A DNA stretch of 64,000 bases from Areca catechu (taxonomy: Eukaryota; Streptophyta; Magnoliopsida; Arecales; Arecaceae): NCBI GenBank assembly GCA_021397845.1, contig CM038052.1, positions 42,926,949-42,990,948 of the forward strand, read 5' to 3'. A program made the translations under genes and the position numbers. The notes below the pieces were generated by a model that was given only the letters and a program-made list of their open reading frames with translations, had not been told where the DNA came from and did not search any database. Positions 12,183 through 22,775 of the stretch are shown piece by piece. Each line of letters opens with the position of its first letter. The stretch's first letter is position 1.

Positions 12183-13752
12183 GTGATGCGGGACACAGAC
12201 TCGATGTAACCCTGGATTATTTGGGAAAGGGAAACAACTAAACAAACTAGGACCATGGGAGGGCTAAGAAGCCTCCCGAGACTAAGGCAACTCAAACTAA
12301 AACCCTAAAACAACTGATCTCTTTTGTTTTCAATTTTCTTGGTGGAGGTGGCGAAGGAAGGATGGAGATGGGAGTCTGGGAACTGGAACTCATGGCCCTG
12401 GGACTCACTCTAACGGGGAGACGCATACAGAAAGTCAGGGGTCAAAGCATAAAGCTACCCTTCCAAGGGATCAAAGTGCACAGCTACCCTCCCGAGGGAT
12501 CAAAGCACCAGCTGCCTTGAGCTCTCATCAAGCCCATCTTCCACATAGTAGGGCTCTCATAGAGGCCGCTAGGGTGACTCTCAAAGGACACGAGGGGATA
12601 AAGAAGACGAGATAGGAGATAACTAGGGTGCTTGAAACCATCATCCACAAAGTAGGACTCTCACACCCCCCAACGAATCCATTATCCACACAGTAGGGAA
12701 TGAAGGTAAATGGGCCTCAGCCCATAACCAATGAAGAACATAAAAATTTATATCAAAGTCTTAATTATTACAGGGGGAGAGGGGGCCTTTATATAGAAAA
12801 ACCAAAATCCTTAGTTTCTTAACCTCCAAGAAAACTAAAAAAGGAAAATAAATTACATCAAAATTCATGCTGCATCAAAAGTGGTGTTGATCTGCTCTGA
12901 GAAGCATGTTGGCTTGATGATCTATACTGAAAAGCATGCTGCTCTGAAAACTGGAATGCTCCGAAATCCATGCAAACTCAAACTCACGGCCGTGTGGAGG
13001 ATCGATCTCCCAACTGAGCACCGGCGAACGGCCGGCAACCGGCAAGCAGGTGGTGGACGGGGCCAGTGGATGGCGAGCGACGGACGCTGGCGGTTGGCTG
13101 CAGGCAAGAAGGTGGCACGGGAATGGCACGGCATGCTGGGCATGCCGTTTGGTCTCCCACTGCCGTGGGAGACCTCTTGGGCGCCGGCATGGCCTCCAGC
13201 GGCCGAGCGGGCGGTGGACCGGTGGCGGGCGGCGGCATAGGCGGGTGGCTGCGCAGGGGCGGCACGGCACGCACGACCGTACCGTTTGGGCTTTTCACAG
13301 GCGTGGGGCCCAAGGATGCCGACGAGGGCCCTCTGGCTGCCGGGCATGAGCCGGCGAGCGATGGGCGGGCAGCCGGTGGCAGGCCGGTGACGGCGGTGGT
13401 GGCCGTGGCGACCATTGGTCTCCTCGCATCCGTTCGTCTTCCATGGGCCTTGGGCGGCGGACAGCTTTTCTGGCAAGGGCGGGGGCGGGGGGCTCTGGCG
13501 GGTGGGTCGGTGGGGGCGGCCAAGGTCGGGCGGCCCAAATCTGGGGCCGGCGGGGCGGAGGCTAGGGTTTGGGAGTTTTTTAAAACTCACGGGAGAAGAT
13601 GGAATAACATAGGAATAAAGCAGGAATAAGATCGAGATAAAGATGGAATAGCGGGAATATATGGAATAGTGGGAATAGAAAAAATAAAAAAAAAATCCAA
13701 GAAAATAGGAAAAAATAGAAAAAGAACCTGGACCTGCCCTGGATCCCCATCA
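12183..13752 (-). mobile_element. Solo LTR G, GC-rich, nested in element A
   Basis: The 1570-bp insert starts TGATGCGGGA and ends TCCCCATCA, so it has TG...CA ends that are part of a short inverted repeat, and it is flanked by 5-bp duplications CAATG. It has no internal coding DNA. Its TATA box reads from the minus strand. The stretch from about 12960 to 13570 is strongly GC-rich and opens long frames on both strands that look like chance frames. A gene fragment carried inside an element is the main alternative, but I recognise no domain. Confidence 0.85.
12786..12798 (-). promoter_or_regulatory. TATA box of solo LTR G
   Basis: On the minus strand CTATATAAAGGCC is a close match to plant TATA promoters. 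With the GC-rich stretch as U3, it gives a standard U3-R-U5 layout in minus orientation. Confidence 0.6.
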
Positions 13753-13757
13753 CAATG
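13753..13757. repeat. Target site duplication of solo LTR G, right copy (CAATG)
   Basis: Exact repeat of 12178-12182. Confidence 0.88.
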
Positions 13758-13880
13758 CCAGGACTGGAAGTTCGCTTCCATTTTCCACGTTCAAGTATCT
13801 CTCGCCGTCCTCGAATCTTCTACTAACTTGAAGTCCCTGCGAAGAATTGCAAATGGAATTAGACTTCCTGTATCCAATAC

Positions 13881-14790
13881 CTAGTTAGTAGTATCGCAGA
13901 TAGAGAAATTACAAGGTATTATCATATAAATATCTTGTCCAGCTCCATCCTGCTGCTTTCTCTTCTTGGACCTGTTCGGGTCAAGGGATGCAATGTAAAG
14001 AGGACAATTCCTCTTCCAATGACCCTGCTTCTTATAGAAGTACTCTGCATGGCTCTTATCAGTCTTCACCCTTTTGGCCTGACTGGGCCTAGAAGCATTC
14101 TGCACCTTTTTTCCTTTATTTTTCTTTTTTCCTTTTTTAAAGGGACGACACCCTGTCGAAGATCCTCCCACTAGATTTACCACCCCTTTGTTCAGTTGGT
14201 GGTCTTTCTCATAAGTTTTCAATAATCCCAACAAACCATGGTAGTTAACTGCAGGCTTATTCATTCTATAATGATCAAGAAAATCTAGATAAGAAGATGG
14301 CAGGGAATTCTAAATCGCATCCTTTCCAAGCTATTCAAGCAAGGAACATCCGAGTTTGCCCAGGCGCTCAATCATCACTGATCATATATAGTACATGATC
14401 AGTCATTGAGGCCCCATCATGCATCCATGCATTGTAAATAGCATAAGAGACCCTATACCTCTCAACATCATCTAGTGTGCCAAAGGACTCCTTCAACCAT
14501 TGAAGGATTTCCTCTAGCTGGGCTTCCTCGATCTTGTGACTGAACTCATCATTCATCACTGCCAATATTATGCATCGGATAGTGGTCCTGTCAGAGAGCC
14601 ACTTCTAATAAGTGTCTCTAACTGAACCCCGAGCATTGGGAGTAGGAATTTCAGGTGCCGGATTCGATATCACATACAGGATCCGCTCATGCTCCAGGAC
14701 AATCTTGAGCCTTTGATACCAGCTATCAAAGTTATGTCCATTGAGCTTCTTGTTGTCGAGAAGAGACCGGAGTGACAGGTTGGAAGACAT
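13881..14790 (-). pseudogene. Element A gag remnant
   Basis: The likely gag start is the Met at 14790, about 1.9 kb downstream of the primer site: MSSNLSLRSLLDNKKLNGHN then FDSWYQRLKIVLEHE, a typical copia gag N-terminus. Frames at 14368-14565 and 13881-14264 continue the UBN2 region (NDEFS, NAWMHDGAS, MTDHVLYM) and the Lys-rich tail. The zinc knuckle reads YFYKKQGHWKRNC: one residue is missing and the first two Cys are Tyr. Several shifts break the frame. Confidence 0.88.
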
Positions 14791-16680
14791 CTGAAAGGAA
14801 AACCAAAACTTTATTAGTGTATATGAATTATTAACCTAAGACATGGACTTTAGTCAAAAGGCCCCTCCCACTATTTTGTTTAGACTGGTAGCCTCTATCT
14901 CTAATCCAAGGAATTACTTTAATTCCTTAGTAGGTATTAAAGTCTAATAGACAACACATGAGCCCGACTTTGGCCGGCCCATCCATGCGTATCTAAAGAT
15001 AGGTTCTTCAACCGATTACTTCTTCAAGTAACCTCTAGTATTTAAGTTTTGCCCCAACGTGCACTTCAATTGGCCTTTGGACCTCTTATTGAAGGTCTCG
15101 GTTAGGTCCAACCATTAATATGATAAAATTCAATGCTTCTAACTAACAAATAGTCAAGCCCGACTTTGGCCGGCCAACTTGACCACCATTAAGAGAGTCG
15201 CATTGAGCCATCTATTAAGAACAGTAATTCCAATACCCCAATGAACACCCGATCTTTGGATTTGTCGATGAACACCCAACTATTTGACCCATTATCATCC
15301 CACTTAATGGAAGGCTAGGACTTGGTTATCCCTATAACTTCGTCCTTTTATGGATCTAATAATTTAGAGGGTTTAATTTTAATGTGATAGAAGAAGAGAT
15401 AAGAAGACATGGATCAACCTCCCACTGACCATATCAGCAATCAAGGAGAGTTGCACATAACTAATGATCCATGGGCACCTAAAATCAGTCAAGACCGATT
15501 AACCTTGGGTGACATGGGTTAACGCGAGTCAATGAGCTATCCAATCAATCCTGATCGACTATATTGGCTAGGTAAGTGAGATCATGGGTTGGGTTCCGCC
15601 ATTAACCATCTTGCCTTAGACACCAATTAAGTTGGCCAAGTAATAGGTAGCCCCAAAAAACCAAGATCAAAATGCCAAACTTACCTTGGATACCAATTGG
15701 TTCATCAGACTCGATTAGACTAGTCTAAAGACTCGGGCTGACCACTGAACCATAAATTAGGTCCATTTAGATTTATGGACTAATCAATCTAACTATTAGA
15801 GAGAACTATAGAGAAGAAGTCCTAACTCAACATTTGATTAGATTAGTTCTCTATTTAGTCCAATGCATCTAAACTTAGGTCTAACCCAATTAAGGACCTA
15901 AAAGAAGTTAACCCATGATCCTTAAGGCTTATTAAAATGACTTAAAATCTTTGAATCATATTTCTAGAGTTCTTTGTCATTCAAGGTAACTCAATTCTCA
16001 TTTAAGTTCAATAGCCTTCATAAATTTAAAACAATTTTAATTCATAATGTAAAACACTTTTACAACAAGTCAAAATTTGAATTCATTATTTTTCAGCATT
16101 CTCATGCCAAGTGTCGACTCACCAGGAGCAAGTGTCGACACTAGGTGTCGACACTTGGGTCGACTCATAGCTTAAGACAGGAAGAAAAAATAGAATGCCA
16201 TATTTTCAGGTACGCGCTCATAAGTCAACACCTTCAAGGTAAAGTATCGACTCACGAGCCCAAGTGTCGACACTTCCTGGTCAAGTGTCTACACTTTAGC
16301 CTTCATGAGTCGACTCAAGGGTTGACTCAAGGCCTATCACAGGGCAAAAATAATGATTTCAAATCCAAAGTTTCTCCAAACTTATAATCAAAGCTGATCA
16401 AAATAAAACTCTTAGATCTCATCTAAATTTGTTTTATGATCATAACTTTAGATTAAAACATTTATAATTTGTGTTTTCTCTTTTTTTTTTTTTTTTGAGT
16501 CAATCACAAGCGGCACCCCTACACACCATAGGAGACCCCATTAAATGGGAAGAGAGGATCTTGCAGCCCTACTTTTCTCTTATGACTGGACTGCCATGGT
16601 GAAGCACTCAATCCAAGTATTTAAGAGAAAACAATGATGTTAAAGCATGCTAGCATTATTATACTACGAATAAAACTTGG
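14791..16680 (-). mobile_element. Element A 5' leader
   Basis: A 1.9-kb non-coding leader between the primer site and gag. The part from 14820 to 15890 is shared with element D. The part from 16105 to 16335 holds another cluster of GTCGAC-type palindromes. The part around 16505-16600 matches a block inside element B (about 58425-58555). The leader therefore looks composite. Confidence 0.7.
16105..16335. repeat. GTCGAC palindrome cluster in the leader of element A
   Basis: About ten copies of two related motifs, AAGTGTCGACACTT-like and GAGTCGACTCA-like, are scattered over 230 bp. The first motif is typical of the LTRs of A and B and the second of the LTR of C; here both occur together outside an LTR. 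Confidence 0.75.
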
Positions 16681-16692
16681 GCTCTGATACCA
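16681..16692 (-). other. Primer binding site of element A (tRNA-iMet)
   Basis: On the minus strand TGGTATCAGAGC is complementary to the 3' end of plant initiator tRNA-Met, the usual primer of plant copia elements. It lies one base from the LTR terminus at 16694, which fixes the LTR end and the strand of the element. Confidence 0.92.
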
Positions 16693-17224
16693 TTGAAGGA
16701 AAAGCAAAGAAAAGCAGGCATGCAAGGCAAAAACATGATATTTTAAAATTATTTTAAAATATGCAGCAGAAGGCTCGGTAGATAGATCAAAATGATCTAC
16801 CGATCTGCCTGCAAAGGACCCAGTATAACAATGTAGCATGCAATAAAACATCAAACAGCAAGAAAAGAGTCAAAAAGGCATAAAGGTACCTTACCGCTAT
16901 ACCTTAAAGATGGAGGTAGTGAAAAGCTCTCAAACCACATACATGTCTGGCCTCTACGAGTAGTTCACACCAGGGCTCGACTCTGATCAACTTCCTCGGA
17001 GTGCTAGCTCCTTGGGATCCTTCGGGCCAATCTTCTTCTTCTTGGAAGACAATAAGGAGATGTGGAACCCATCCTAACTAGCTCTCTTCCCAAGACCTAG
17101 CTTGAGTGCTAGGTATTCTCACACCCAATCCCAAGTCCTCATAAAGCTCCTTTTTCCTTTTCCTCTTTTCTCTTTTCTTTTTCTTGTGTTATGTGTTGTA
17201 ACCAGCAGCAGCCCTTAAAATAAC

Positions 17225-17242
17225 CTTTATTTATAGGGGCAG
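17225..17242 (-). promoter_or_regulatory. TATA box of the element A LTR
   Basis: CCTATAAATAAAGG is read on the minus strand. The transcript would run toward lower coordinates, through the primer site at 16692 into gag. The equivalent site in the 3' LTR is near 8440. Confidence 0.6.
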
Positions 17243-17444
17243 CCATGAGAGGGAGAAAGAGGAAGGAGGAGTGATTGGGGGAGAAGGTCAAGGGCCATAC
17301 CAAATGGATCCATGTTTAAAAAAAGACAAATATGACCATCATACCAAGAAAGCCTGGAGCCAAAAATACCAAGAATTCGAAATTCAAATTTAAAATTTGA
17401 AGTCAAAACCTTCCCAGAAATCTTTCCAGAATTTCTGCTCGTCA

Positions 17445-17560
17445 GTCAAGTATTGACACTTCTATTTTATCAAGTATCGATACTTGCAGGTGTTGACACT
17501 TCCAAGTATCGACACTTCCATGTGTTGACACTTTGAAGTGTCGACACTTGGAACATAGTG
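17445..17560. promoter_or_regulatory. U3 palindrome cluster, 5' LTR of element A
   Basis: Five to six TGTCGACA-type motifs, some mutated to TATCGATA-like or TGTTGACA, lie 210-330 bp upstream of the TATA box in element sense. Confidence 0.6.
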
Positions 17561-18537
17561 AATCACATTGACCTCCAGTGATGGTAAACGATCTCAATCA
17601 ACGATCAGCCTTTAGATCATAAAGAAATCCCTATCGTGTGTAACTCCATAGATTCAAAACACTAAGCCGGTAGCACTGGAACACTTCCAGTACCAGTCAA
17701 AGTCCTTATTTAGCAATGATACCCAACATCCAGATAGGTCAAATATTATAGAGCAATTTTCTAGAACCTCTGGCATATGGTTACCGCATAATTCATCCCT
17801 TTGATCTTATAATGCTCAGGATGACCTTGGGTTCGACTGCCAACCCTAATTTGGTTCATCCAGATTGTGTCTCAACCTTACAAGTTCTGTGACTCCTCAC
17901 AATAACTACCATGCCAAGGTTTTGCTAAATTGAGATATAGCGAGTCATTCACTCCAAACTATTTGGAAGGGTCAATTCCATCTTGATCCACCACCGCTCC
18001 ACAAGTACTTGACTACACCCAGAAATCTTTTATCACTGGATTAGAAATCCAGGTAGTCCGAGATCAAAGTATAGTGAGTTGCTTGCAAGCTACCATGGTG
18101 ACCTCAGGTCTGAGGGATACATATACCCATATCCCTTTGTGAGCAACCCTTTGGTAGAAGGGAGCTCCGCATATGGTCACGTTCAGTGAGATGTCACACA
18201 TTTCACTTGTATGTCACATCAGTATCACCACACTTCTTAGTCAAGAGGATAACCAACAAATATGAGATACAACAACCTATAATTGATACATTGTCGTCCT
18301 ATAATAATGTATCCTTTAATTGTGAACCAATTTAAGAACTACTTGATATATCCTCTCTATATCAAATATAATGTAGTTCTAAGGACTCCATCACACGAGA
18401 GTTCTTTTCAGAAAAATGCACATATGATGAACAGCCAAAAGAATAACTTTTATTCATTAAAAAATTCATATACAATTATAAAATTAACACAACCGTCTAC
18501 AGCCTAGATGATTGACTTTAGGACACAATTCCCAACA

Positions 18538-18542
18538 TTAAG
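18538..18542. repeat. Target site duplication of element A, right copy (TTAAG)
   Basis: Exact repeat of 7903-7907, directly after the LTR terminus CCCAACA. Confidence 0.9.
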
Positions 18543-19354
18543 GTGCTAGTGAATTGCAAGTGCTTGTGTGTTATTCAAGAGTATGCAGCAGAAATAGATA
18601 AGCAAATATAAAGTAGACGAGAGTAAATAAAGAGAGAGCAAGCAACAAAACATAAGGTATATAGTGGTTCGGTGCACACCAAAGCACCTACATCAACTTT
18701 CCAAGGTCCACTTGGAAATTTACTATAATCACTCTTGATTACAGCCGATTAATTTTCCAGGCTTACTAATCAAAATCTAACTTATTTTCATCGGGAACAC
18801 AAGTCAAAACCCATTTTGTTTTATGGGCTAACCAAAAATCTAGTTGGTTTTGTAACTTAAGCTCACCAACAACCTCCTTGGTTTTCACAAGGATAACCAA
18901 AAATATCTTTGATTTTCTCAAGGCTCACCAAAAATCTTTGTTGGTTTTAACACACAAGCTCACCAACAAACCTCAACAAAGAATTTAAGTAGAATGTATG
19001 AAATACAAGAAAGCTTTCAAAAAAAAGCAAATATCTCTTTGAAGTTCTTTGAATATTCTTGTCTTTAAGTTGTTGAAGCCTTAAATGATGCTTGAGTAGT
19101 TGGACTAATTGCTCTTGAATGCTTTGAGTGCTTGAAGGCTTCATTTTACTTGAAAGTAGTTGCTCTTAATGAATATTTGAGTGAATGCACTTAATTTCAT
19201 ATTGGTTGCTTTTCTCTTGAGTTTAATCCACTTTAAATACTCTTCCAAGATTCAAATGGGAGTTTATGACTATTTGAGAGGTGAAACTAGCCATTGGAGG
19301 CAAAATGGACAAGTTCTGCATTTGAAAAAACTAGTTGTTACTATTCAGCAGAAC

Positions 19355-19670
19355 TTCAAGTGTCGACACTTCAGGTCATGAGTCGACATTTGGGTCGACA
19401 CTTGGATTCCGTGAGTCAATACTTAGTTCAAAAAATATCCCTTGAAGCTCTCTGAAAATCTTGGGTGAGTCGATACTTAAGGAAAGTCTAAAATTTAGCA
19501 TGTTCTGTATAATTTGTGTCTCAAGCCTTGAGTCGATCCTTGAGTCAACACATGAGTTGACACTTGAGCTCCATGAGTCGACACTTGAAGCATGCCATAT
19601 GAAACATCTTCTACATATCAACTCAAGCTTCTATGAGTCGACACTTCACATCCATGAGTCGACACTTGGC
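19355..19670. promoter_or_regulatory. GTCGAC palindrome cluster in the B-type solo LTR
   Basis: About ten AAGTGTCGACACTT or GAGTCGACACTTG motifs lie upstream of the TATA-like box in element sense. Equivalent clusters are at 57400-57600 and 62270-62445 in the LTRs of element B. Confidence 0.65.
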
Positions 19671-20449
19671 TGAAACTTTCTGAAACTCAATTGAAACTTT
19701 GTTGAATCTTCTTCAAACTTAAAACTTAAATTCTTTTAAGTCATTCTTATGTACTTAACTCTATTTATCTTTAAGATTTCATCCATAAGGACACTTTTTC
19801 AACTATTTTGACAAGTAATCAATCAACTAACTTGATGAGTAGCTTATTCTGATAAAACATACTTTAACAAATAGTTAGTACTCAAATATAATTAAGTATT
19901 TTATTAATCATCAAAATCAATACAGAAGTCAAACTAACCTAATTAAAAAAACCTAACTCAAGCTAACCCATAATCACAAGGTTTATGAAAATGGCTTAAG
20001 ATCTTTCATTAACAAATCCAAATCTTTTAACTATCAAAACTTAATTCTTAATTAAGTTAAAGAATTATGAAATTTATTGAAACAATTTTAATTTACATTT
20101 TAAAATCCCTTTTACAATATTTCATGCATAATTGATTTTCTATCCTCAATCAAATTAGAAGCTCAAGTCCTGATCAAATCAGAAATCAAACTTTCTTAGT
20201 GATCAGACTATCTTATAATCCAATCGGGTCAGTCTAATTGAATCTAATTCAATTAAACTTGAACCATACCTCATTACTCAATCAAATTGAACTAATTAGA
20301 AATCCAATTGCTAATAAATCCTTCTATAATTCATCAACTTTTAGTAAACAACTAATGAGTTAACATATAGAAAATACTGATAAGTTGACTCACTAAAGAT
20401 CAACTCAAGGTCAATCATCAATCATATTAAAAATTAAATCTTGAAATGA

Positions 20450-21381
20450 TTCATAACCATTGATTAGCCAACAAATCAGGCAGGAACTCCTATTGTATAT
20501 GGCCCTATAGGTTTGAATACTAAGCCGGCAGCATAGAAATAATACTTGTACTAATCGAAGTGATCATCTAGCAATGGTACCCAACATCCGAATATGTCAA
20601 ATTATTACAAAGAAATATTCAAGAAGTTTTGGCATATGATAACATATAATTCATCCTTTTGACCCTCAATGCTCAGGATAACTTCAGGGTTAAACTGTCA
20701 ATCCTTAAATAGTTCATCCATATAGTACATCAACCTTAAAAATCCTATGACTCCTTACATGTATTATCCTGATAAAGGTTTTGCTAAATTGAAACACAAC
20801 AAGACATTCTCTTCAAACCCTTTGAAGTAGTCAATCCCATCTTGACTCATATATTTGCAAGTACTTAATGTACCAAAAACCTTCCATCATGAATAAAAAA
20901 TCCAGGATAGTCCGGTACTAAAGGATAATGAGTTGATTGCAAGTCATCATGGTGATCTCAAGTATGAGGAACACTTATATTCATATCCTTTGTGAGCAAC
21001 CCTTGGCAACAAAGTGCTCTGCAGGTAGCTTACATTCAGTGAAATGAACCCCTTCATTTCACCTACATACTATACCAGTGTCTCCATGCTCCTTGGTTAA
21101 GAGGATAACCAACCCATATGGCACCAGCTACCTATACTCGATAAATGTCATCATCCTATAACAACGTACCAATTGGTCATAAACAAGTTTAAGAACCACA
21201 TGATAAATCATCTTTTATTGTATTAAATATAGTTCTAAGAACTCCACCACAAAAGTTCATCATAGGAAGATACAATATGATGAACAGCCAAATAACTTTT
21301 ATTAATAATAATTCATATATAATTATAAAAAGTACAACCATCTATAGTTAGGCGATAAGCATTAGGACACAATTCCCAACA
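20450..21381 (-). repeat. Element D 5' LTR (partial or diverged)
   Basis: It aligns with about 17600-18537 of the element A LTR, including the shared ending GGACACAATTCCCAACA at 21365-21381. The primer-site end of this LTR is not recognisable between 20100 and 20450. Confidence 0.75.
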
Positions 21382-21383
21382 TC

Positions 21384-21600
21384 CTATGGGTTGTCTTTTC
21401 TCTATGGACCTTAAACATCGCATTAAATGAACCATTATGTGCACTGCCAAGCTACCGTGACCAATGGTAGAAAGAAAATGCATGCTTGCAAGAAACAAAC
21501 TGCGTGCCTGGGCTCGCCAGCATGCACATGCTTAGGCCATGCATGGGTATGAATGGGCATGTGTATCAAGGCATCATCCCAGCAACCTTCATCTTAGCTC
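21384..21600. repeat. Diverged dispersed repeat, copy 1
   Basis: The segment shares patches with 23820-23950: GGGCTGCCTTTTCTC-like, GCATTAAATGAACCA and GAAACAAAC in the same order. The two copies flank the copia E fragment. They may be a torn LTR pair or an older host repeat. Confidence 0.45.
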
Positions 21601-21899
21601 GATGCTTGACCTCCATCTGATTTTGAGAGTTCTTGAAAGATCTTGCTCCCGTGCTTTGGATTAAATATCTACTGTTCATAGATGGGCAAACATGAAAGTC
21701 AAACCATGCCATTTGACCTCATCTCCATCTCGTGTTGTGTTATACCTGACCTGAGACCTGCTCGAGGAAGCCTCCTATGGTAATAGGAACTTCACCGTGC
21801 GACATCGCCTGTCGTCCTCCCGAGTCTCTCATCATATGCCTGATCTACCTATTCCTAGAGCTCCATCTCATACTGGACTCTTATCTACATTAGGGACTC

Positions 21900-22210
21900 T
21901 ACCTTCTATTGGACTTCCTATTAAGAGGTAGTTTCCTTCATACTTCTTTCCTTGTAAAACAACCCTACCACTATGCAAGACCTTCAGAATTCCATCACTG
22001 GCTCTCCACATGTAGCCATTTGAATCCAGTTTGCTGAGTAAAATTAGATTTTTATAAAAATTTAATATGTATCAAACCTCATCCAATTTTTTTGCCATCC
22101 CATCATATATCTTTAAACTGACTATCCTAATGCCCTTAATTGCACAGCTTGATCCATCTGATAAGTGGATAAAACCCTCTCTACTCTTTAGAGAATTGAA
22201 TAGTTCTTTT
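21900..22210 (-). pseudogene. Element E protease/pre-integrase linker fragment
   Basis: The minus-strand frame shows copia landmarks: CAIKGIRIVSLKIYDGM (family G-x-G-x-V-x-I-x-x-x-D-G), then NLILLSKLDSNGY, and GILKVLHSGRVVLQGKK (family pattern ...K-V-x-K-G-x-x-V-x-x-K-G). Short, with no start, and broken. No Asp-Ser-Gly protease motif is left. Confidence 0.65.
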
Positions 22211-22550
22211 CTGTAACAAATATATAGATATGCAAAATCTAAAAATTAACTAGAAAGAAAGATATACCTCATTAGATATCATGAGTGCATCACTATAGTA
22301 TTCATCACCATCTCTACAATCGATCACTACTGTAATAGCCTTTTTTCGATCTTTGAACTGTAGGCAATCTCGACACGAAGTCACAGCTTGTCACATAAGT
22401 AGTACTTGATCTTGCTTACATCTTTTGACTTAGACTGCTTGCCTTACGATCCTCTATCACTCCGCATTCTAACTTCAACTCCTTCAAAAACTACCAATGC
22501 TGAATTCCCACCTGACTTGAAGCTTGGTTCTCTTGCCTAAAAATCTCATT

Positions 22551-22775
22551 TTATAGTAACATCAAGATGACATTTTCTATCTTGATGGTGCTCTTCTCCA
22601 CGCTCTTCTCCACTAAATGAGCAATCACAAGGGACTCAAAGAATTGCGATAGTGATGAAAGCAAGACTAGCACCCTAGTCTTCTTCTTAACTTTCTCTCC
22701 AACACTAAAGAGATCAATGAAAATTCTCTGGAAATTGCTCAGGTGCTGCTCATGCTCTGTCCTTTGGTCATCCAT
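22551..22775 (-). pseudogene. Element E gag fragment
   Basis: The 74-residue frame has the UBN2 gag pattern: HLSNFQRIFIDLFSVGEKV (family F-x-x-I-V-x-x-L-x-x-x-G) then VLVLLSSLSQFFESLV (family L-L-x-S-L-P-x-x-Y). It is one slice of a broken capsid gene. Confidence 0.7.

Larger units (their letters stand above)
7908..18537 (-). mobile_element. Element A: Ty1/copia retrotransposon with TTAAG target duplication
   Basis: About 10.6 kb including a nested 1.57-kb solo LTR. Minus-strand order: 5' LTR 16694-18537 (begins TGTTGGGAATTG), primer site 16681-16692, long leader, gag, protease region, integrase, RT and an RNase H remnant. The 3' LTR (7908 to about 9430) is truncated. Five-base duplications flank the element. 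All coding regions are broken, so it is not autonomous. The 3' side lost the end of RNase H, the polypurine tract and about 300 bp of LTR in a single deletion. Its insertion split an older B-type LTR. Confidence 0.93.
16694..18537 (-). repeat. Element A 5' LTR
   Basis: 1844 bp from TGAAGGAAAAGC to ...CCCAACA on the plus strand, so TGTTGGG...TTCA in element sense. It carries a palindrome cluster at 17445-17560 and a TATA box near 17230 (CCTATAAATA on the minus strand). The 3' partner is 7908-9430. Confidence 0.9.
18538..19933 (-). mobile_element. B-type solo LTR, right piece
   Basis: It continues the LTR cut at 7907 and aligns with 61440-62699 of element B. It has the CCAACAACC/TTGGTTTT hairpin repeats at 18790-18970, a TATA-like TATTTAAAG near 19228 (minus strand) and the palindrome cluster at 19355-19670. 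It ends near 19933, where the leader of element D resumes. No clean target duplication can be read because the left edge carries a 24-bp tandem duplication. Confidence 0.8.
3040..21381 (-). mobile_element. Element D: old Ty1/copia retrotransposon, interrupted by nested insertions
   Basis: On the minus strand the order is LTR (about 20450-21381), leader (19934-20450 and 6627-7811), gag, gag-pre-integrase, integrase, reverse transcriptase and RNase H, ending near 3040 where the 3' part is missing. It is the same family as element A: the leader, coding parts and LTR align by eye along their whole length. It is more decayed, with many stops and frameshifts. The piece from 7812 to 19933 is not part of it but a nested stack (B-type solo LTR, copia A, solo LTR G). 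The outer LTR end is ...CCCAACA at 21381. The left end is truncated, so no target duplication can be shown. Confidence 0.8.

Noticed and set aside
12875..13629. Long overlapping frames on both strands (up to 222 codons) rich in Pro, Arg, Gly and Ala
   Set aside because: They lie in the GC-rich part of solo LTR G, overlap each other on both strands, and show no domain. GC-rich DNA has few stops by chance.
12183..13752. DNA transposon (3-bp AAT duplication, GTGATG inverted ends)
   Set aside because: The alternative reading with TG...CA ends and an exact 5-bp CAATG duplication is longer and fits an LTR, including the TATA box position.
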